DNA from: Cetobacterium sp. ZOR0034
GTDB lineage: Bacteria; Fusobacteriota; Fusobacteriia; Fusobacteriales; Fusobacteriaceae
Reading direction: 5' to 3'
Length of the DNA: 52,809 nucleotides
Assembly (NCBI RefSeq): GCF_000799075.1
Contig: NZ_JTLI01000023.1
Location: 1-52,809 of the forward strand
In this document: in pieces, positions 42,241-52,735 of the stretch
Layout of the letters: each line of letters starts with the position of its first letter
How positions within the stretch are numbered: position 1 is the first letter of the stretch
The notes under the pieces: generated by a model
Database searches by the model: none
What the model was told of the DNA's origin: nothing
Seen by the model: only the letters and a program-made list of their open reading frames with translations
Position numbers and translations under genes: made by a program

Positions 42241-44580
42241 ATGAGAATAAAAAAAAATTCATTGTTGATAAAAATAATTTTTTACAATGATATAGCAATA
42301 TTTTTAACCTCAATTTTAATTGCTGTAGTTGTAATATTAACATCCTTTCAAGACATGGAACAAAGGGTAGAGGATACAACTAAAAATAAAATGAATCTTC
42401 TTATGGGAAACTATAAATCATATTTTGGTGAGATTCGAAATGATGTCTATAAAGAGATTGCAAAATATAGAATAAATGAAGGCAACCAAAGAGTTGCTGA
42501 GATGTTGAAATACAACCTTCTGAAAGAGGATTTTAGAAATTATTATAATTCGGTAATAACTATAATCTCCTCTGAAGGAGAACTTTTGGCAGAGTATGGA
42601 AATAAAGGGAACTTAGGGACTCTAACAGAGGATAATATTCATATCTTACTTGAGACATCAACTAAGAAAGAGTTTGAAGAATTAGGATATTATTTAGCAG
42701 AAGTTCAAGGGAAAATCTATGGAAGAGTAGTAATCCCGTATGGAACTGAAGATATAACATATTACTTGGTTGTTTCAGTTCCAATTAATAGGGATTTTTT
42801 AACTTCGTTAACAGAAGGATTAGAATTAGGATCGAAAGATAAGATTTATTTTGTGACTAATAGTTCTGATAAATCTGAACTTCAAGCAAAATTCTTTTTT
42901 TCACACAGAACTTATAGAGAGATTTTGAGAAAAGATTATAAAAATTATTATTTGAATAAAAAGATAAATGGTTTATCATATTATGTAGGAATTTATAATT
43001 TAATAGGTTATAATGATAGTTATTTAGGAAGTTTTGTTATATCCCTTTCAAAAGAAAAATTGACTGAGGAAAAACTTATGACAGCTATCTATATAGGAAT
43101 ATTAGTTTTACTAATAATGATAATAAGTTCAACCGTTTCGAGCAAAGTATTTAGAAAATTATTGCTACCCCTTAGTCAAATAGCTGACTTAGCTGATAAG
43201 ATTTCAAACGGAGAAAAAGTTGAGGACATAAAAGTTGTTGGACAAGGTGAGATAAGAACTTTATCAATATCTTTTAAAGAGATGATCGAAAAGTTGAACG
43301 TAGCACAAGAGGATCTAACTCTTCAAAATAAAGAGCTTGTAAGAAATATTGAAAAAATTGAAGCTATAGATAAACTTTTAATGGGAATGAATATAGAGCA
43401 AGATACGTTTAAAACTATCAAAAAATTAGTTAATGGATTTACATCGGAAGTAGGGCTTGGATATAGTAGAGCTATGTACTTTAGATATAGTAGAGAAAAT
43501 GACTATTTAATTGGAGAGGAAATATCTATCAATAGAACCCTAAAAGAGGAAAGTAGAAAAGGATTTAAATTCCAATTGAAAAATTTAAAAGAGTTAATCC
43601 TATTTACAAAAGTTCCAATAAATAATGAAAGTTTATTAGCGAAATCTTTTAGAGAACAAAAAATTATATATAAAAATGATGACGGATATAAGTATGATTT
43701 AGGTAATGATGTTCTAAAAGCTGTTGGTTTAAAGAATTTCTTTATATTTCCAATTCATGGAGCTGGAAAGTTTTCAGGAGTTATTCTTGTAGATAACTAT
43801 ACAAAAGATGTTCGTATAAACCAAGAAGAGTTAGAATTATTAAATCTACTTTCGATGAACTTCTCAATAGGAATTAATAATAAAGAAATCGTGTTAGATA
43901 CTTTAGAGAGTCAAAGAGTGATGACAATTGAGAAGCTAGCTACAAGATTTTTGAGATTACGTGGAGAGGTTGTAGACAAACTTTTAAAGTGTGTAGACTC
44001 TGAAAATCCAGATGAAAAAATAATAGAAGAATTAACAACAATAAAGCCATATTTAACTAGAATTAAAGAGGATAATGAATCTTTGAAATTCTATTCTGAA
44101 GAGAAAGAAGTTATATATGAGCGGGTTTGTTTAGATAAAGTTATAAATGAAGCTATAGCAGATTATAGTAAAAAATTTAAAAGTGAAAATATCTCTGTTT
44201 CGTTTTTCAATGCTACGACAGGTAGTGTATTAGGAAGCAGAAAACAACTTGAAAAAGTTATTAAGGAGCTTATAGATAACGCATGTAATGCTCTTTTAAA
44301 TAAAAAGAACAACAGAAGAATAGATATTATTCTATCGAAAAGAAGAATTAATGAAAAAATAGAGTTGAAAATTATTGATAATGGGGACGGAATGTCATTT
44401 AAGCAATTAGAGGATATATATGAACCATTTGTAAGTTATTCGCCTCAAACATTAGGGCTTGGATTATTCTTTGTTCATAAGATAATCAAAGATCATGGTG
44501 GAGTAATTAAACACTTCTCAGAAGAGGGGAATAGTACAGAAGTAAAAATAACATTAAATGCATATAAGGAGGAAGTCTAA
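42241..44580 (+). CDS. Histidine-kinase-like membrane sensor lacking the phosphoacceptor histidine
   Basis: A 779-residue membrane protein. Order: a first transmembrane helix (residues about 12-33), an extracytoplasmic sensor region to about 280 (Cache-like by layout), a second helix (about 281-300), a HAMP linker, a coiled coil ([18 protein letters not shown]), a GAF-like domain (about 375-545) and a C-terminal HATPase. The ATPase is intact: N box [12 protein letters not shown]1 DNGDGMS, F box YEPFVSY and G2 [10 protein letters not shown]. In the dimerisation region, where the histidine usually sits (pattern LAxxxAHE), it reads [14 protein letters not shown], and there is no histidine between the GAF domain and the G2 box. 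No response regulator is adjacent. Its ATG lies 3 bases after tex. It ends in a TAATG overlap with ileS, so it is part of a tex-to-glyS run. Confidence 0.8.
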   Translation: MRIKKNSLLIKIIFYNDIAIFLTSILIAVVVILTSFQDMEQRVEDTTKNKMNLLMGNYKSYFGEIRNDVYKEIAKYRINEGNQRVAEMLKYNLLKEDFRNYYNSVITIISSEGELLAEYGNKGNLGTLTEDNIHILLETSTKKEFEELGYYLAEVQGKIYGRVVIPYGTEDITYYLVVSVPINRDFLTSLTEGLELGSKDKIYFVTNSSDKSELQAKFFFSHRTYREILRKDYKNYYLNKKINGLSYYVGIYNLIGYNDSYLGSFVISLSKEKLTEEKLMTAIYIGILVLLIMIISSTVSSKVFRKLLLPLSQIADLADKISNGEKVEDIKVVGQGEIRTLSISFKEMIEKLNVAQEDLTLQNKELVRNIEKIEAIDKLLMGMNIEQDTFKTIKKLVNGFTSEVGLGYSRAMYFRYSRENDYLIGEEISINRTLKEESRKGFKFQLKNLKELILFTKVPINNESLLAKSFREQKIIYKNDDGYKYDLGNDVLKAVGLKNFFIFPIHGAGKFSGVILVDNYTKDVRINQEELELLNLLSMNFSIGINNKEIVLDTLESQRVMTIEKLATRFLRLRGEVVDKLLKCVDSENPDEKIIEELTTIKPYLTRIKEDNESLKFYSEEKEVIYERVCLDKVINEAIADYSKKFKSENISVSFFNATTGSVLGSRKQLEKVIKELIDNACNALLNKKNNRRIDIILSKRRINEKIELKIIDNGDGMSFKQLEDIYEPFVSYSPQTLGLGLFFVHKIIKDHGGVIKHFSEEGNSTEVKITLNAYKEEV

Positions 44581-47375
44581 TGGAAGAAAGAGATTACGGT
44601 AAAACGTTAAACCTTCCGAAAACAAGTTTCCAAATGAGGGCGAACTTACCAACGAAGGAACCAAACATCTTAAAAAAATGGGATGATCAAAAAATTTATG
44701 AAAAGGGATTAGAAAAGGGGAGTAAAACATTTATACTTCACGATGGACCTCCATACGCTAACGGTGGAATTCATATTGGTCATGCTTTAAATAAAATCTT
44801 AAAAGATATTATTTTAAAGTATAAAAGATTATCTGGATATTCAGTACCTTATGTACCTGGATGGGATACTCATGGATTACCAATCGAGTTAAAAGTTAGT
44901 GAAGAGTTAGGCGCTAAAATGAAAGAGATGTCACCTCTTGAAATTAGAGAGAAGTGTACAGAGTACGCTAAGAAATGGGTAGAAGTTCAAAAAGAAGGAT
45001 TCCAAAGATTAGGAATTTTAGGGGAATGGGATAATCCATACCTAACTTTAAACCCAGAGTATGAAGCAAAGCAATTAGAAGTATTTGGAGAACTTTATGA
45101 AAATGGATATATATTCAAAGGATTAAAGCCAATTTACTGGTCTCCAGTTACAGAAACAGCTTTAGCGGAAGCAGAAATTGAGTATAAAAATCACGTTTCT
45201 CCATCGATCTACGTAAAGATGGAAGCTAACGAAGAGATTATGGAAAAGTTAGGAATGACTGAATCACTTTATTTAGTTATCTGGACAACAACTCCATGGA
45301 CTTTACCAGCGAACACTGGAATAGCATTAAACGGAGAGTTTGAGTACGGAATATACAAAACAGAAAAAGGAAACTTAATCTTAGCAAAAGTTTTAGCTGA
45401 TAAAGCATTCCTTGATATGGGAGTAAAAGAAGTAGAGCTAGTAAAAGAGTTCGTAGGAGCAGACTTAGAAAACTTAACTTATAAGCACCCATTCTTAGAT
45501 AGAACTGGAAAAGTTGTTTTAGGAACTCACGTAACTGCAGAAGCAGGTACAGGAGTAGTACATACAGCACCAGGACACGGTCAAGATGACTATGTTGTAG
45601 GAGTTAGATACGGATTACCAATTATCTCTCCAATCAATAACAAAGGAGTTTTAACTGAAGAAGCTGGACAATTTGCTGGATTATTCTATAAAAAAGCAAA
45701 CAAAGTTATAGCTGAACATTTAACAGAAACAGGACATCTGTTAAGTTACAAAGAGTTTGAGCACTCTTATCCACACGATTGGAGATCAAAAACTCCAGTA
45801 ATATTTAGAGCAACTGAGCAATGGTTCATTAGATGTGAAGGGTCTGATTTAAGAGAAAAGGCTTTAAAAGCATTAGATGATGTTAAGTTTGTTCCTGAAT
45901 GGGGAAGAAATAGAATTGGTTCAATGTTAGAGACAAGACCTGACTGGTGTATCTCGAGACAAAGAACTTGGGGAGTACCAATTCCTGTATTCTATAATGA
46001 AGTAACTGGAAAAGAGATTTTCGAAAGAGAGATTTTAGATAGAGTTATTGGAATAGTAAAAACTGAAGGATCTGCAGCTTGGGTTAAATACTCAGCAGAA
46101 GAGTTAATCGGAGAAGAGCTTTTAGTAAAATATAACTTAAAAGGTTTAGAGTTAAGAAAAGAAACAAACATAATGGACGTTTGGTTCGATTCAGGTGTTT
46201 CTCATAGATCTGTATTAGAAACTAGAGAGGGACTTCATAGACCAGCTGATCTATACTTAGAGGGATCAGATCAACATAGAGGATGGTTCCAAACATCTCT
46301 ATTAACATCTGTTGGATCAACAGGAGATGCTCCATTTAAGATGTTATTAACTCACGGATTTGTAAATGATGGTGAAGGGAAAAAGATGTCTAAATCTGTA
46401 GGAAACGTTGTTGCACCTCAAGATGTAATCAAAGTTTACGGAGCAGATATATTAAGATTATGGTGTGCTTCAGTAGATTACAGCGAAGATGTAAAAATCT
46501 CTGATAACATCTTAAAGCAAATGGCAGAAGCTTACAGAAGAGTAAGAAATACAGCTAGATATATCTTAGGAAACTCAGCAGATTTCAATCCAGCAACAGA
46601 TGCAGTAGCATATGAGGATTTAATGGAAATCGATAAGTGGGCATTAAATAAGTTAGAGAGATTAAAGAGAACAGTAACAGAGTCATATGAAAAGTATGAG
46701 TTCTACAATCTGTTCCAAGAGATTCACTACTTCTCAGGAATCGATATGTCAGCATTCTACCTTGATATAATCAAAGATAGATTATATACAGAGAAAGCGG
46801 ATTCAAAAGAGAGAAGAGCAGCTCAAACAGTAATGTCAGAAGTTTTAGTAACTTTAACTAAAATGGTTGCACCAATCCTATCATTCACTGCAGAAGAGAT
46901 CTGGGAAACATTACCAGAGTCATTAAAAGATTCTGAGTCAGTACTATTAACTGACTGGTATGCAAACAACGATCAATACTTAAATGATGAGTTAGATACG
47001 AAGTGGGAAGAGATTGCTAAACTTAGAAAAGATGTAAACAAAACTTTAGAGTTAGCAAGACAAGGTGAAAATAAAATAATAGGAAACTCTTTAGATGCAA
47101 AAGTTATATTAAATACAGCAGATGCAGATTTAGAGAAGTTCTTACAAGAGAATAAAGAGATTTTAGAAGAGGTATTCATAGTTTCTCAATTAGTAATTGC
47201 TAATGAAAAAGATGATTCATTCGTAAAAGGTGAGGAGCAAGAAGCTTTATTTGTAAAAGTAGAGCATGCAGATGGAGAAAAATGTGAAAGATGTTGGAAG
47301 TACTCAACAGAGTTAGGAACTAACCCTGAGCACGAAACAATCTGTCCAAGATGTACATCGGCACTAGTTGATTAA
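44580..47375 (+). CDS. ileS: Isoleucyl-tRNA synthetase
   Basis: A 931-residue class I synthetase with editing. HIGH lies in [15 protein letters not shown] near residue 60. A CP1 editing domain follows ([11 protein letters not shown] and [12 protein letters not shown]), and KMSKS appears as [11 protein letters not shown] near residue 600. The anticodon-binding domain and a C-terminal zinc finger (CERCWKYS and CPRC) complete the bacterial form. The start ATG overlaps the previous stop by one base (TAATG), with AAGGAGG as its ribosome site. No T-box leader precedes it. lspA follows 19 bases later, a classic ileS-lspA pair. Confidence 0.97.
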   Translation: MEERDYGKTLNLPKTSFQMRANLPTKEPNILKKWDDQKIYEKGLEKGSKTFILHDGPPYANGGIHIGHALNKILKDIILKYKRLSGYSVPYVPGWDTHGLPIELKVSEELGAKMKEMSPLEIREKCTEYAKKWVEVQKEGFQRLGILGEWDNPYLTLNPEYEAKQLEVFGELYENGYIFKGLKPIYWSPVTETALAEAEIEYKNHVSPSIYVKMEANEEIMEKLGMTESLYLVIWTTTPWTLPANTGIALNGEFEYGIYKTEKGNLILAKVLADKAFLDMGVKEVELVKEFVGADLENLTYKHPFLDRTGKVVLGTHVTAEAGTGVVHTAPGHGQDDYVVGVRYGLPIISPINNKGVLTEEAGQFAGLFYKKANKVIAEHLTETGHLLSYKEFEHSYPHDWRSKTPVIFRATEQWFIRCEGSDLREKALKALDDVKFVPEWGRNRIGSMLETRPDWCISRQRTWGVPIPVFYNEVTGKEIFEREILDRVIGIVKTEGSAAWVKYSAEELIGEELLVKYNLKGLELRKETNIMDVWFDSGVSHRSVLETREGLHRPADLYLEGSDQHRGWFQTSLLTSVGSTGDAPFKMLLTHGFVNDGEGKKMSKSVGNVVAPQDVIKVYGADILRLWCASVDYSEDVKISDNILKQMAEAYRRVRNTARYILGNSADFNPATDAVAYEDLMEIDKWALNKLERLKRTVTESYEKYEFYNLFQEIHYFSGIDMSAFYLDIIKDRLYTEKADSKERRAAQTVMSEVLVTLTKMVAPILSFTAEEIWETLPESLKDSESVLLTDWYANNDQYLNDELDTKWEEIAKLRKDVNKTLELARQGENKIIGNSLDAKVILNTADADLEKFLQENKEILEEVFIVSQLVIANEKDDSFVKGEEQEALFVKVEHADGEKCERCWKYSTELGTNPEHETICPRCTSALVD

Positions 47376-47394
47376 TTATTCAAAGAGGTGAGCT

Positions 47395-47853
47395 GTGTTA
47401 TATATAGGGATAATATTTGTATTAGTTTTTCTAGATCAAATCTCAAAATATGAAATAGACACTTGGTTAATAGAAGGAGAAACGTTCCCCGTAATTGGGA
47501 ACTTTTTCCATCTAACATATGTAAAAAATAGAGGGATAGCTTTTGGAATGTTTCAAGGGAAATTAGATATAATCTCTATACTTACAGTTGTTGTGATATT
47601 TGGACTAGGGTTTTATTTTTACAAAAATAGAGAGAAGTTTTCGGTTGTTGAAAAGTTAGGGTACTCGTTTATTTTAGGTGGAGCAATTGGTAATATAATC
47701 GATAGAATATGTAGAGGTTTTGTTATTGATATGATCGACTTTAGAGGAATATGGGTATTTGTATTCAATTTAGCGGATGTTTGGATAAATATAGGAGTTA
47801 TTCTAATAATAATAGATAGCTTATTAGAAAGTAAAAGCAAAAAGAGAAATTAG
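47395..47853 (+). CDS. lspA: Lipoprotein signal peptidase (signal peptidase II)
   Basis: A 152-residue inner-membrane aspartic protease that removes signal peptides from prolipoproteins. Four hydrophobic helices are visible, with the conserved [28 protein letters not shown] and [11 protein letters not shown], which hold the two catalytic aspartates. The start is GTG with an AGAGGTGAG site. It is the usual partner of ileS. glyQ follows 11 bases after its stop, so the run continues. Confidence 0.96.
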   Translation: MLYIGIIFVLVFLDQISKYEIDTWLIEGETFPVIGNFFHLTYVKNRGIAFGMFQGKLDIISILTVVVIFGLGFYFYKNREKFSVVEKLGYSFILGGAIGNIIDRICRGFVIDMIDFRGIWVFVFNLADVWINIGVILIIIDSLLESKSKKRN

Positions 47854-47864
47854 GAGGAAGTGAA

Positions 47865-48737
47865 ATGACATTTCAAGAGATGATATTTGCTCTTCAACAG
47901 TATTGGAGTTCAAAAGGGTGTATCATTGGAAATCCATACGATATAGAAACAGGAGCTGGAACATTTAACCCAAATACATTTTTAATGTCTTTAGGACCAG
48001 AGCCTTGGAATATAGCATATGTTGAGCCATCAAGAAGACCAAAGGATGGAAGATATGGAGAGAACCCAAACAGGGTTTATCAACATCATCAATTCCAAGT
48101 TATAATGAAACCATCACCAGATAATATTCAAGAGTTATACTTAGAATCGTTAAAAGTTTTAGGGATTGATCCTTTAAAGCATGATATACGTTTTGTAGAA
48201 GACGATTGGGAATCACCAACTTTAGGAGCTTGGGGATTAGGATGGGAAGTATGGTTAGATGGAATGGAAGTAACTCAATTCACATATTTCCAACAAGTTG
48301 GAGGATTAGAGTTAGATGTTGTTCCGGTTGAGATAACATATGGACTAGAAAGATTAGCACTATACATTCAAAATAAAGAGAATGTTTATGATTTAGAGTG
48401 GGCTCCAGGAATCAAATATGGAGATATGAGATACCAATATGAGTATGAAAACTCTAAATATTCATTTGAAGTAGCAGATTTAGAAAATCATTTTAAATGG
48501 TTTGATGACTATGAGAAGGAAGCTGATAGAGCACTAAATGAAAACTTAGTAATGCCGGCATATGACTATGTTTTAAAATGTTCTCACACATTCAACGTTC
48601 TTGACTCAAGAGGAGCAATCTCTACAACTGAGAGAATGGCTTATATTTTAAGAGTTAGAAACCTAGCTAAAAGATGTGCAGAGGTATTTGTACAAAATAG
48701 AAAAGAACTAGGATATCCTTTACTAAAAAAGAAGTAA
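47865..48737 (+). CDS. glyQ: Glycyl-tRNA synthetase alpha subunit
   Basis: A 290-residue subunit carrying the catalytic class II core of the alpha2beta2-type enzyme. The opening [19 protein letters not shown] is a family signature, followed by [33 protein letters not shown] and [12 protein letters not shown]. Two-subunit GlyRS is found in most bacteria, including Fusobacteria. The ribosome site is AGGAGGA. It lies 25 bases before glyS. Confidence 0.97.
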   Translation: MTFQEMIFALQQYWSSKGCIIGNPYDIETGAGTFNPNTFLMSLGPEPWNIAYVEPSRRPKDGRYGENPNRVYQHHQFQVIMKPSPDNIQELYLESLKVLGIDPLKHDIRFVEDDWESPTLGAWGLGWEVWLDGMEVTQFTYFQQVGGLELDVVPVEITYGLERLALYIQNKENVYDLEWAPGIKYGDMRYQYEYENSKYSFEVADLENHFKWFDDYEKEADRALNENLVMPAYDYVLKCSHTFNVLDSRGAISTTERMAYILRVRNLAKRCAEVFVQNRKELGYPLLKKK

Positions 48738-48762
48738 AAGGAAAAAAGAGGAGGAATAGAAA

Positions 48763-50838
48763 GTGAGATTACTTTTTGAAATAGGGATGGAAGAACTACC
48801 TGCAAGATTCCTTGTTCAAACTCTAAAAGAGATGAAAGAGAATTTAGAAGGTAAATTAAATGATAAAAGAGTAAAGTTTGAAGAGATAAAAACTTTTGGA
48901 ACACCAAGAAGACTTGTTGTTTTAGTTGAAGGTTTAGCTGAAACTCAAGAGGATTTAGATATTTTAAATATGGGTCCTGCAAAGCAAGTTGCATTTGGTG
49001 AAAATGGAGAGATTTCAAGAGCTGGATTAGGATTTGCTAAATCTCAAGGAGTAGAAGCAACTGATTTAGAGATTATTGAAACTCCAAAAGGTGAATACAT
49101 AGCTGTAAGAAAATTCTTAAAAGGAGAATCTACAAAGGCTCTTCTTTCAGAACTTTTAAAAGAGTTAGTATTAGAGATTAATTTCCCAAAATCGATGAAA
49201 TGGGGAGAGAAAAAATTAAAGTTTGCTAGACCAATTCAATGGTTCTTAGCTTTAGTAAATGAAGAGATAGTAAACTTTGAAATAGAGGGAATTAAAAGTG
49301 GAAATTCTTCAAGAGGACATAGATTCTTTGGAACTAATTTCGAAATTTCAACTATAGATGAGTATTTCGAAAAAATTAAAGAAAACAACGTTATTATAGA
49401 TGTTGAAGAGAGAAAAGAGTTAATAAAAAAACTTATAAAAGAGAATTGTGAAGAAACTGGAGAGCAAGTTCTAATAGATGAAGAACTATTAAAAGAGGTT
49501 GCAAACTTAGTTGAATATCCATTCCCTATAGTTGGAACATTTAACTCAGACTTCTTAGAAGTTCCTCAAGATGTACTAATAATATCTATGCAAGTTCATC
49601 AAAGATACTTCCCAATCTTGGATTTAGAAGGGAAATTATTACCAAAGTTCGTTGTTGTTAGAAATGGTATTGAGGATTCTGAGCATGTAAGAAAAGGAAA
49701 TGAGAAGGTTTTATCAGCAAGACTTGCTGATGCGAGATTCTTCTATCACGAAGATTTAAAGAAACCTTTAATTGAAAATGTAGAAAAATTAAAGCAAGTT
49801 GTATTCCAAAAAGATTTAGGAACAATTTACAACAAAATTGAGAGATCGAATAAAATTGCGGATTATTTAATAGAAGCTATCGGAATGGAAACAAGAAGAG
49901 AAACTATTGAAAGAACAATTCTTTTAGCTAAAGCAGATTTAGTATCTAATATGATTGGAGAAAAAGAGTTTACAAAACTACAAGGATTTATGGGAGCGGA
50001 TTATGCACTTAAATCTGGAGAGTCTGAATTAGTAGCTAAAGGAATCGAAGAACACTACTACCCAAGATATCAAGGTGATTTATTACCAAAAGGTGTTGAA
50101 GGAATAGTGGCTGGAATATCTGATAGAGTAGATACTCTTTGTGGATGTTTCGGAGTTGGAATTATCCCAAGTGGTTCTAAAGATCCATTTGCTTTAAGAA
50201 GAGCAGCATTAGGAATTGTAAATATAATTTTAGATTCTAATTTAAATATCTCTTTAAAGGCTTTAGTTGAAAGAGCGGTAGATACTTTAGAAGCTGCATC
50301 AGTTTTAAAAAGAGATAAAGCTGAAGTTATAAATGAAATTATGGAATTCTTCAAGCAAAGAGCACTTAATGTGTTTACTGAGATGGGATATTCAAAAGAT
50401 ATCGTATCAGCAGTTGTAGATAAGAGTTTTGATAATTTAGTAGATACTCTATTAAGAATAAAAGCTGTAGATGAATTCACAAAAATGGATAGTTTCAATA
50501 ACTTAGTTTCATTAATGAAAAGAGTTGGAAATATCTCTAAAGGATTTGAAGGAGTAATCGTTAATTCTGATCTTTTAGTTGAAGATATAGAGAAAGAGTT
50601 GTTCCAAAAATCACAAGAAGTTGCAAGAGATGCAGAAGAGATGCTAGTGGCTAAAAACTATATAGGATACTTAAATGTAATTCTGTCAACGGAAGATATC
50701 ATCAATAGATACTTCGAATCTATAATGGTTATGGATAAAGATGAAGCTGTAAAAAATAATAGACTTTCTCAACTTAATTATATTGCAACAATATTCAACA
50801 AGATGGTAAACTTAACATTAATTGAAGAAAAAAAATAA
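48763..50838 (+). CDS. glyS: Glycyl-tRNA synthetase beta subunit
   Basis: A 691-residue subunit that binds the tRNA and works with GlyQ. It starts RLLFEIGMEELPARFL, the standard opening, and contains KSMKWGEKKLKFARPIQWF (about residues 145-163), an HD-like domain, and a C-terminal DALR-like anticodon-binding segment. Start is GTG behind AGGAGGAAT. It ends the long tex-glyS run. No terminator is visible right after it, only the metK promoter. Confidence 0.97.
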   Translation: MRLLFEIGMEELPARFLVQTLKEMKENLEGKLNDKRVKFEEIKTFGTPRRLVVLVEGLAETQEDLDILNMGPAKQVAFGENGEISRAGLGFAKSQGVEATDLEIIETPKGEYIAVRKFLKGESTKALLSELLKELVLEINFPKSMKWGEKKLKFARPIQWFLALVNEEIVNFEIEGIKSGNSSRGHRFFGTNFEISTIDEYFEKIKENNVIIDVEERKELIKKLIKENCEETGEQVLIDEELLKEVANLVEYPFPIVGTFNSDFLEVPQDVLIISMQVHQRYFPILDLEGKLLPKFVVVRNGIEDSEHVRKGNEKVLSARLADARFFYHEDLKKPLIENVEKLKQVVFQKDLGTIYNKIERSNKIADYLIEAIGMETRRETIERTILLAKADLVSNMIGEKEFTKLQGFMGADYALKSGESELVAKGIEEHYYPRYQGDLLPKGVEGIVAGISDRVDTLCGCFGVGIIPSGSKDPFALRRAALGIVNIILDSNLNISLKALVERAVDTLEAASVLKRDKAEVINEIMEFFKQRALNVFTEMGYSKDIVSAVVDKSFDNLVDTLLRIKAVDEFTKMDSFNNLVSLMKRVGNISKGFEGVIVNSDLLVEDIEKELFQKSQEVARDAEEMLVAKNYIGYLNVILSTEDIINRYFESIMVMDKDEAVKNNRLSQLNYIATIFNKMVNLTLIEEKK

Positions 50839-50845
50839 AAAAGTA

Positions 50846-50874
50846 TTGACTAAAAGATACAAATACGATATAAT
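50846..50874 (+). promoter_or_regulatory. Promoter of the metK riboswitch transcript
   Basis: TTGACT at 50846-50851, exactly 17 bases, and TATAAT at 50869-50874. The predicted start at about 50881 gives a leader of some 190 bases that holds the riboswitch. Confidence 0.88.
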
Positions 50875-50902
50875 TTAGCAGTAAAAAACAAAAACAAAAA
50901 AA

Positions 50903-51038
50903 TCATCAAGAGAGACTGAGGGACTGGCCCTATGACGTTTCAGCAACCTACCTTAGAGGTGTGGTGCTAATTCCAGAAAGATGACCTATAAAGAGCATTT
51001 AGCCTTTTATCTTTCTGGAGAGATAAAAGGCTTTTTTT
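50903..51038 (+). promoter_or_regulatory. SAM-I (S-box) riboswitch with transcription-terminator platform
   Basis: The aptamer at 50903-50984 has the S-box core: AAGAGAG near 50907-50913, GAGGGACTGGCCC, CAGCAACC, and GGTGCTAATTCC. P1 pairs TCATC (50903-50907) with GATGA (50980-50984). The platform is legible. CCAGAAAGAT (50973-50982), part of the 3' side of P1, is a perfect complement of ATCTTTCTGG (51009-51018), forming an antiterminator. The competing terminator pairs 51001-51012 with 51021-51032 and ends in T. When SAM binds, P1 forms and the terminator folds, so metK is off. When SAM is scarce, the antiterminator lets metK be read. Confidence 0.95.
51001..51038 (+). terminator. Riboswitch-controlled terminator upstream of metK
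   Basis: A perfect 12-bp stem AGCCTTTTATCT/AGATAAAAGGCT with an 8-base loop and a run of seven T, competing with the antiterminator described for the SAM-I riboswitch. Confidence 0.93.
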
Positions 51039-51068
51039 ATCTCTTTTGATTAATCTTAGGAGGAACAA

Positions 51069-52223
51069 ATGAAAAATTTAACTTACTTTACTTCAGAGTG
51101 TGTATCACCAGGACATCCAGACAAAATAGCAGACCAAATATCGGATGCGGTATTAGATGCATGTATAAAAAATGATCCAGCAGCAAGAGTTGCTTGTGAA
51201 GTATTCTGTACAACTGGTCAAGTAATCGTAGGTGGAGAGATCACAACTACAACATATATCGATATTCAAGATATCGTAAGAAATAAAATAGATGAAATTG
51301 GTTACAAGCAAGGTATGGGATTTGACTCTGACTGTGGAGTTTTAAATGCAATTCACTCGCAATCTCCTGATATCGCTATGGGAGTAGATGTTGGAGGAGC
51401 AGGAGATCAAGGTATAATGTTCGGAGGAGCAGTAAAAGAAACTCCAGAATTAATGCCATTAGCTTTAGTTTTAGCAAGAGAGATTATCGTAAAATTAACA
51501 AGATTAACAAGATCAAAGGATTTAGCTTGGGCTAGACCAGATGCAAAATCACAAGTAACTTTAGCTTATGATGAAAATGGTGCTGTTGTAGGAGTAGACA
51601 CTGTAGTAGTTTCAGTTCAGCATAATCCAGAAGTAACTCAAGAGCAAATTCATCACGATGTAAAAGAGTTAGTAATAAAGCCAGTATTAGAGGCGTACAA
51701 CTTAAATGCTGAAGAAGTTAAGCATTACCATATCAATCCAACAGGAAGATTTGTAATAGGAGGACCACACGGAGATACTGGATTAACAGGAAGAAAAATA
51801 ATCGTAGATACTTACGGAGGATTCTTTAGACATGGTGGAGGAGCGTTTTCTGGAAAAGATCCTTCAAAAGTGGATAGATCAGCAGCCTATGCAGCTAGAT
51901 GGGTTGCAAAAAATATCGTAGCGGCAGATTTAGCTGACAAATGTGAAGTTCAACTTTCTTATGCAATTGGAGTAGTAGAACCTACATCTGTAAAAGTTGA
52001 AACTTTTGGAACTGGAAAAGTTGAAGAGATAAAATTAGCTGAAGCGGTTCAAAATGTATTTGATTTAACACCAAGAGGAATTGAAAGAGATTTAGAGTTA
52101 AGAAGCGGAAACTTTAACTACCAAGATTTAGCAGCTTTCGGACATATCGGAAGAACTGATTTAGATTTACCTTGGGAAAGAGTAAATAAAGTTGAAGAGT
52201 TAAAAAAAGCCTTAACTAAATAA
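51069..52223 (+). CDS. metK: S-adenosylmethionine synthetase
   Basis: A 384-residue enzyme that makes SAM from methionine and ATP as a tetramer. Signatures: [19 protein letters not shown] at the start, [10 protein letters not shown], and the phosphate-binding [19 protein letters not shown]. The ribosome site is TAGGAGGA, lying after the riboswitch terminator. Product feedback through the leader is direct, as the aptamer senses SAM. It is monocistronic with its own terminator. Confidence 0.97.
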   Translation: MKNLTYFTSECVSPGHPDKIADQISDAVLDACIKNDPAARVACEVFCTTGQVIVGGEITTTTYIDIQDIVRNKIDEIGYKQGMGFDSDCGVLNAIHSQSPDIAMGVDVGGAGDQGIMFGGAVKETPELMPLALVLAREIIVKLTRLTRSKDLAWARPDAKSQVTLAYDENGAVVGVDTVVVSVQHNPEVTQEQIHHDVKELVIKPVLEAYNLNAEEVKHYHINPTGRFVIGGPHGDTGLTGRKIIVDTYGGFFRHGGGAFSGKDPSKVDRSAAYAARWVAKNIVAADLADKCEVQLSYAIGVVEPTSVKVETFGTGKVEEIKLAEAVQNVFDLTPRGIERDLELRSGNFNYQDLAAFGHIGRTDLDLPWERVNKVEELKKALTK

Positions 52224-52231
52224 TAGTATAC

Positions 52232-52262
52232 AAAAAAAGGGAAGAATGTGCTTCCCTTTTTT
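52232..52262 (+). terminator. Rho-independent terminator after metK
   Basis: AAAAAAGGGAAG pairs with CTTCCCTTTTTT (12 bp, 6-base loop) and is followed by T. Confidence 0.9.
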
Positions 52263-52308
52263 CTTTTTTAATGTTAAGCTATATGAAAAAGAATAGGAGA
52301 GGATACTT

Positions 52309-52665
52309 ATGAGATATTTATTTTTAAACTACCCTAAATGCTCAACTTGCGTTAAAGCTAGAAAATGGTTAGAGGAAAATGGAGTAGATTTTGAGGCTAG
52401 ACATATTGTAGAAAATAACCCAACAAAAGATGAATTGAAAAAATGGTTAGAGTTAAGTGGATTACCTGTAAAAAAATTCTTCAATACAAGTGGTATTCTT
52501 TATAGAGAGATGAATTTGAAAGAGAAAGTTGCTGAAAATAATGAAGATGAACTTTTAGAGATACTTTCAACAAACGGAATGTTAGTAAAAAGACCTCTAG
52601 TTATTGGAAACGATAAGGTTTTAATAGGATTTAAAGAGAAAGAGTGGGAAGTTTTAAAAAAATAA
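52309..52665 (+). CDS. ArsC/Spx-family thioredoxin-fold protein
   Basis: A 118-residue protein of the ArsC/Spx/YffB family. The redox CSTC motif is at residues 11-14 and the conserved KRPLVIG near residue 93. True arsenate reductases of the glutaredoxin type have a single N-terminal cysteine (HxCxT), whereas the CxxC here is closer to Spx and its relatives. Spx regulates oxidative-stress transcription in Firmicutes by binding RNA polymerase alpha, but this role is not shown for Fusobacteria. The ATG follows AGGAGAGG. It precedes a tRNA gene with a separate promoter. Confidence 0.82.
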   Translation: MRYLFLNYPKCSTCVKARKWLEENGVDFEARHIVENNPTKDELKKWLELSGLPVKKFFNTSGILYREMNLKEKVAENNEDELLEILSTNGMLVKRPLVIGNDKVLIGFKEKEWEVLKK

Positions 52666-52674
52666 AAAAAGTTG

Positions 52675-52703
52675 TTGACATTTTTTAAAAAAGATGGTAC
52701 TAT
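52675..52703 (+). promoter_or_regulatory. Promoter of the tRNA-Glu gene
   Basis: TTGACA at 52675-52680, 17 bases, and TACTAT at 52698-52703 preceded by TGG (extended -10). The predicted start is about 52710, leaving some 26 bases of leader. Confidence 0.8.
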
Positions 52704-52735
52704 TATTATGTAGCAACGACGCGAGAGCGGAAGTT

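Noticed and set aside
44500..44579. T-box leaders ahead of ileS and the other synthetase genes
   Set aside because: The synthetase genes begin directly after or overlapping neighbours, and no T-box core sequence is present.
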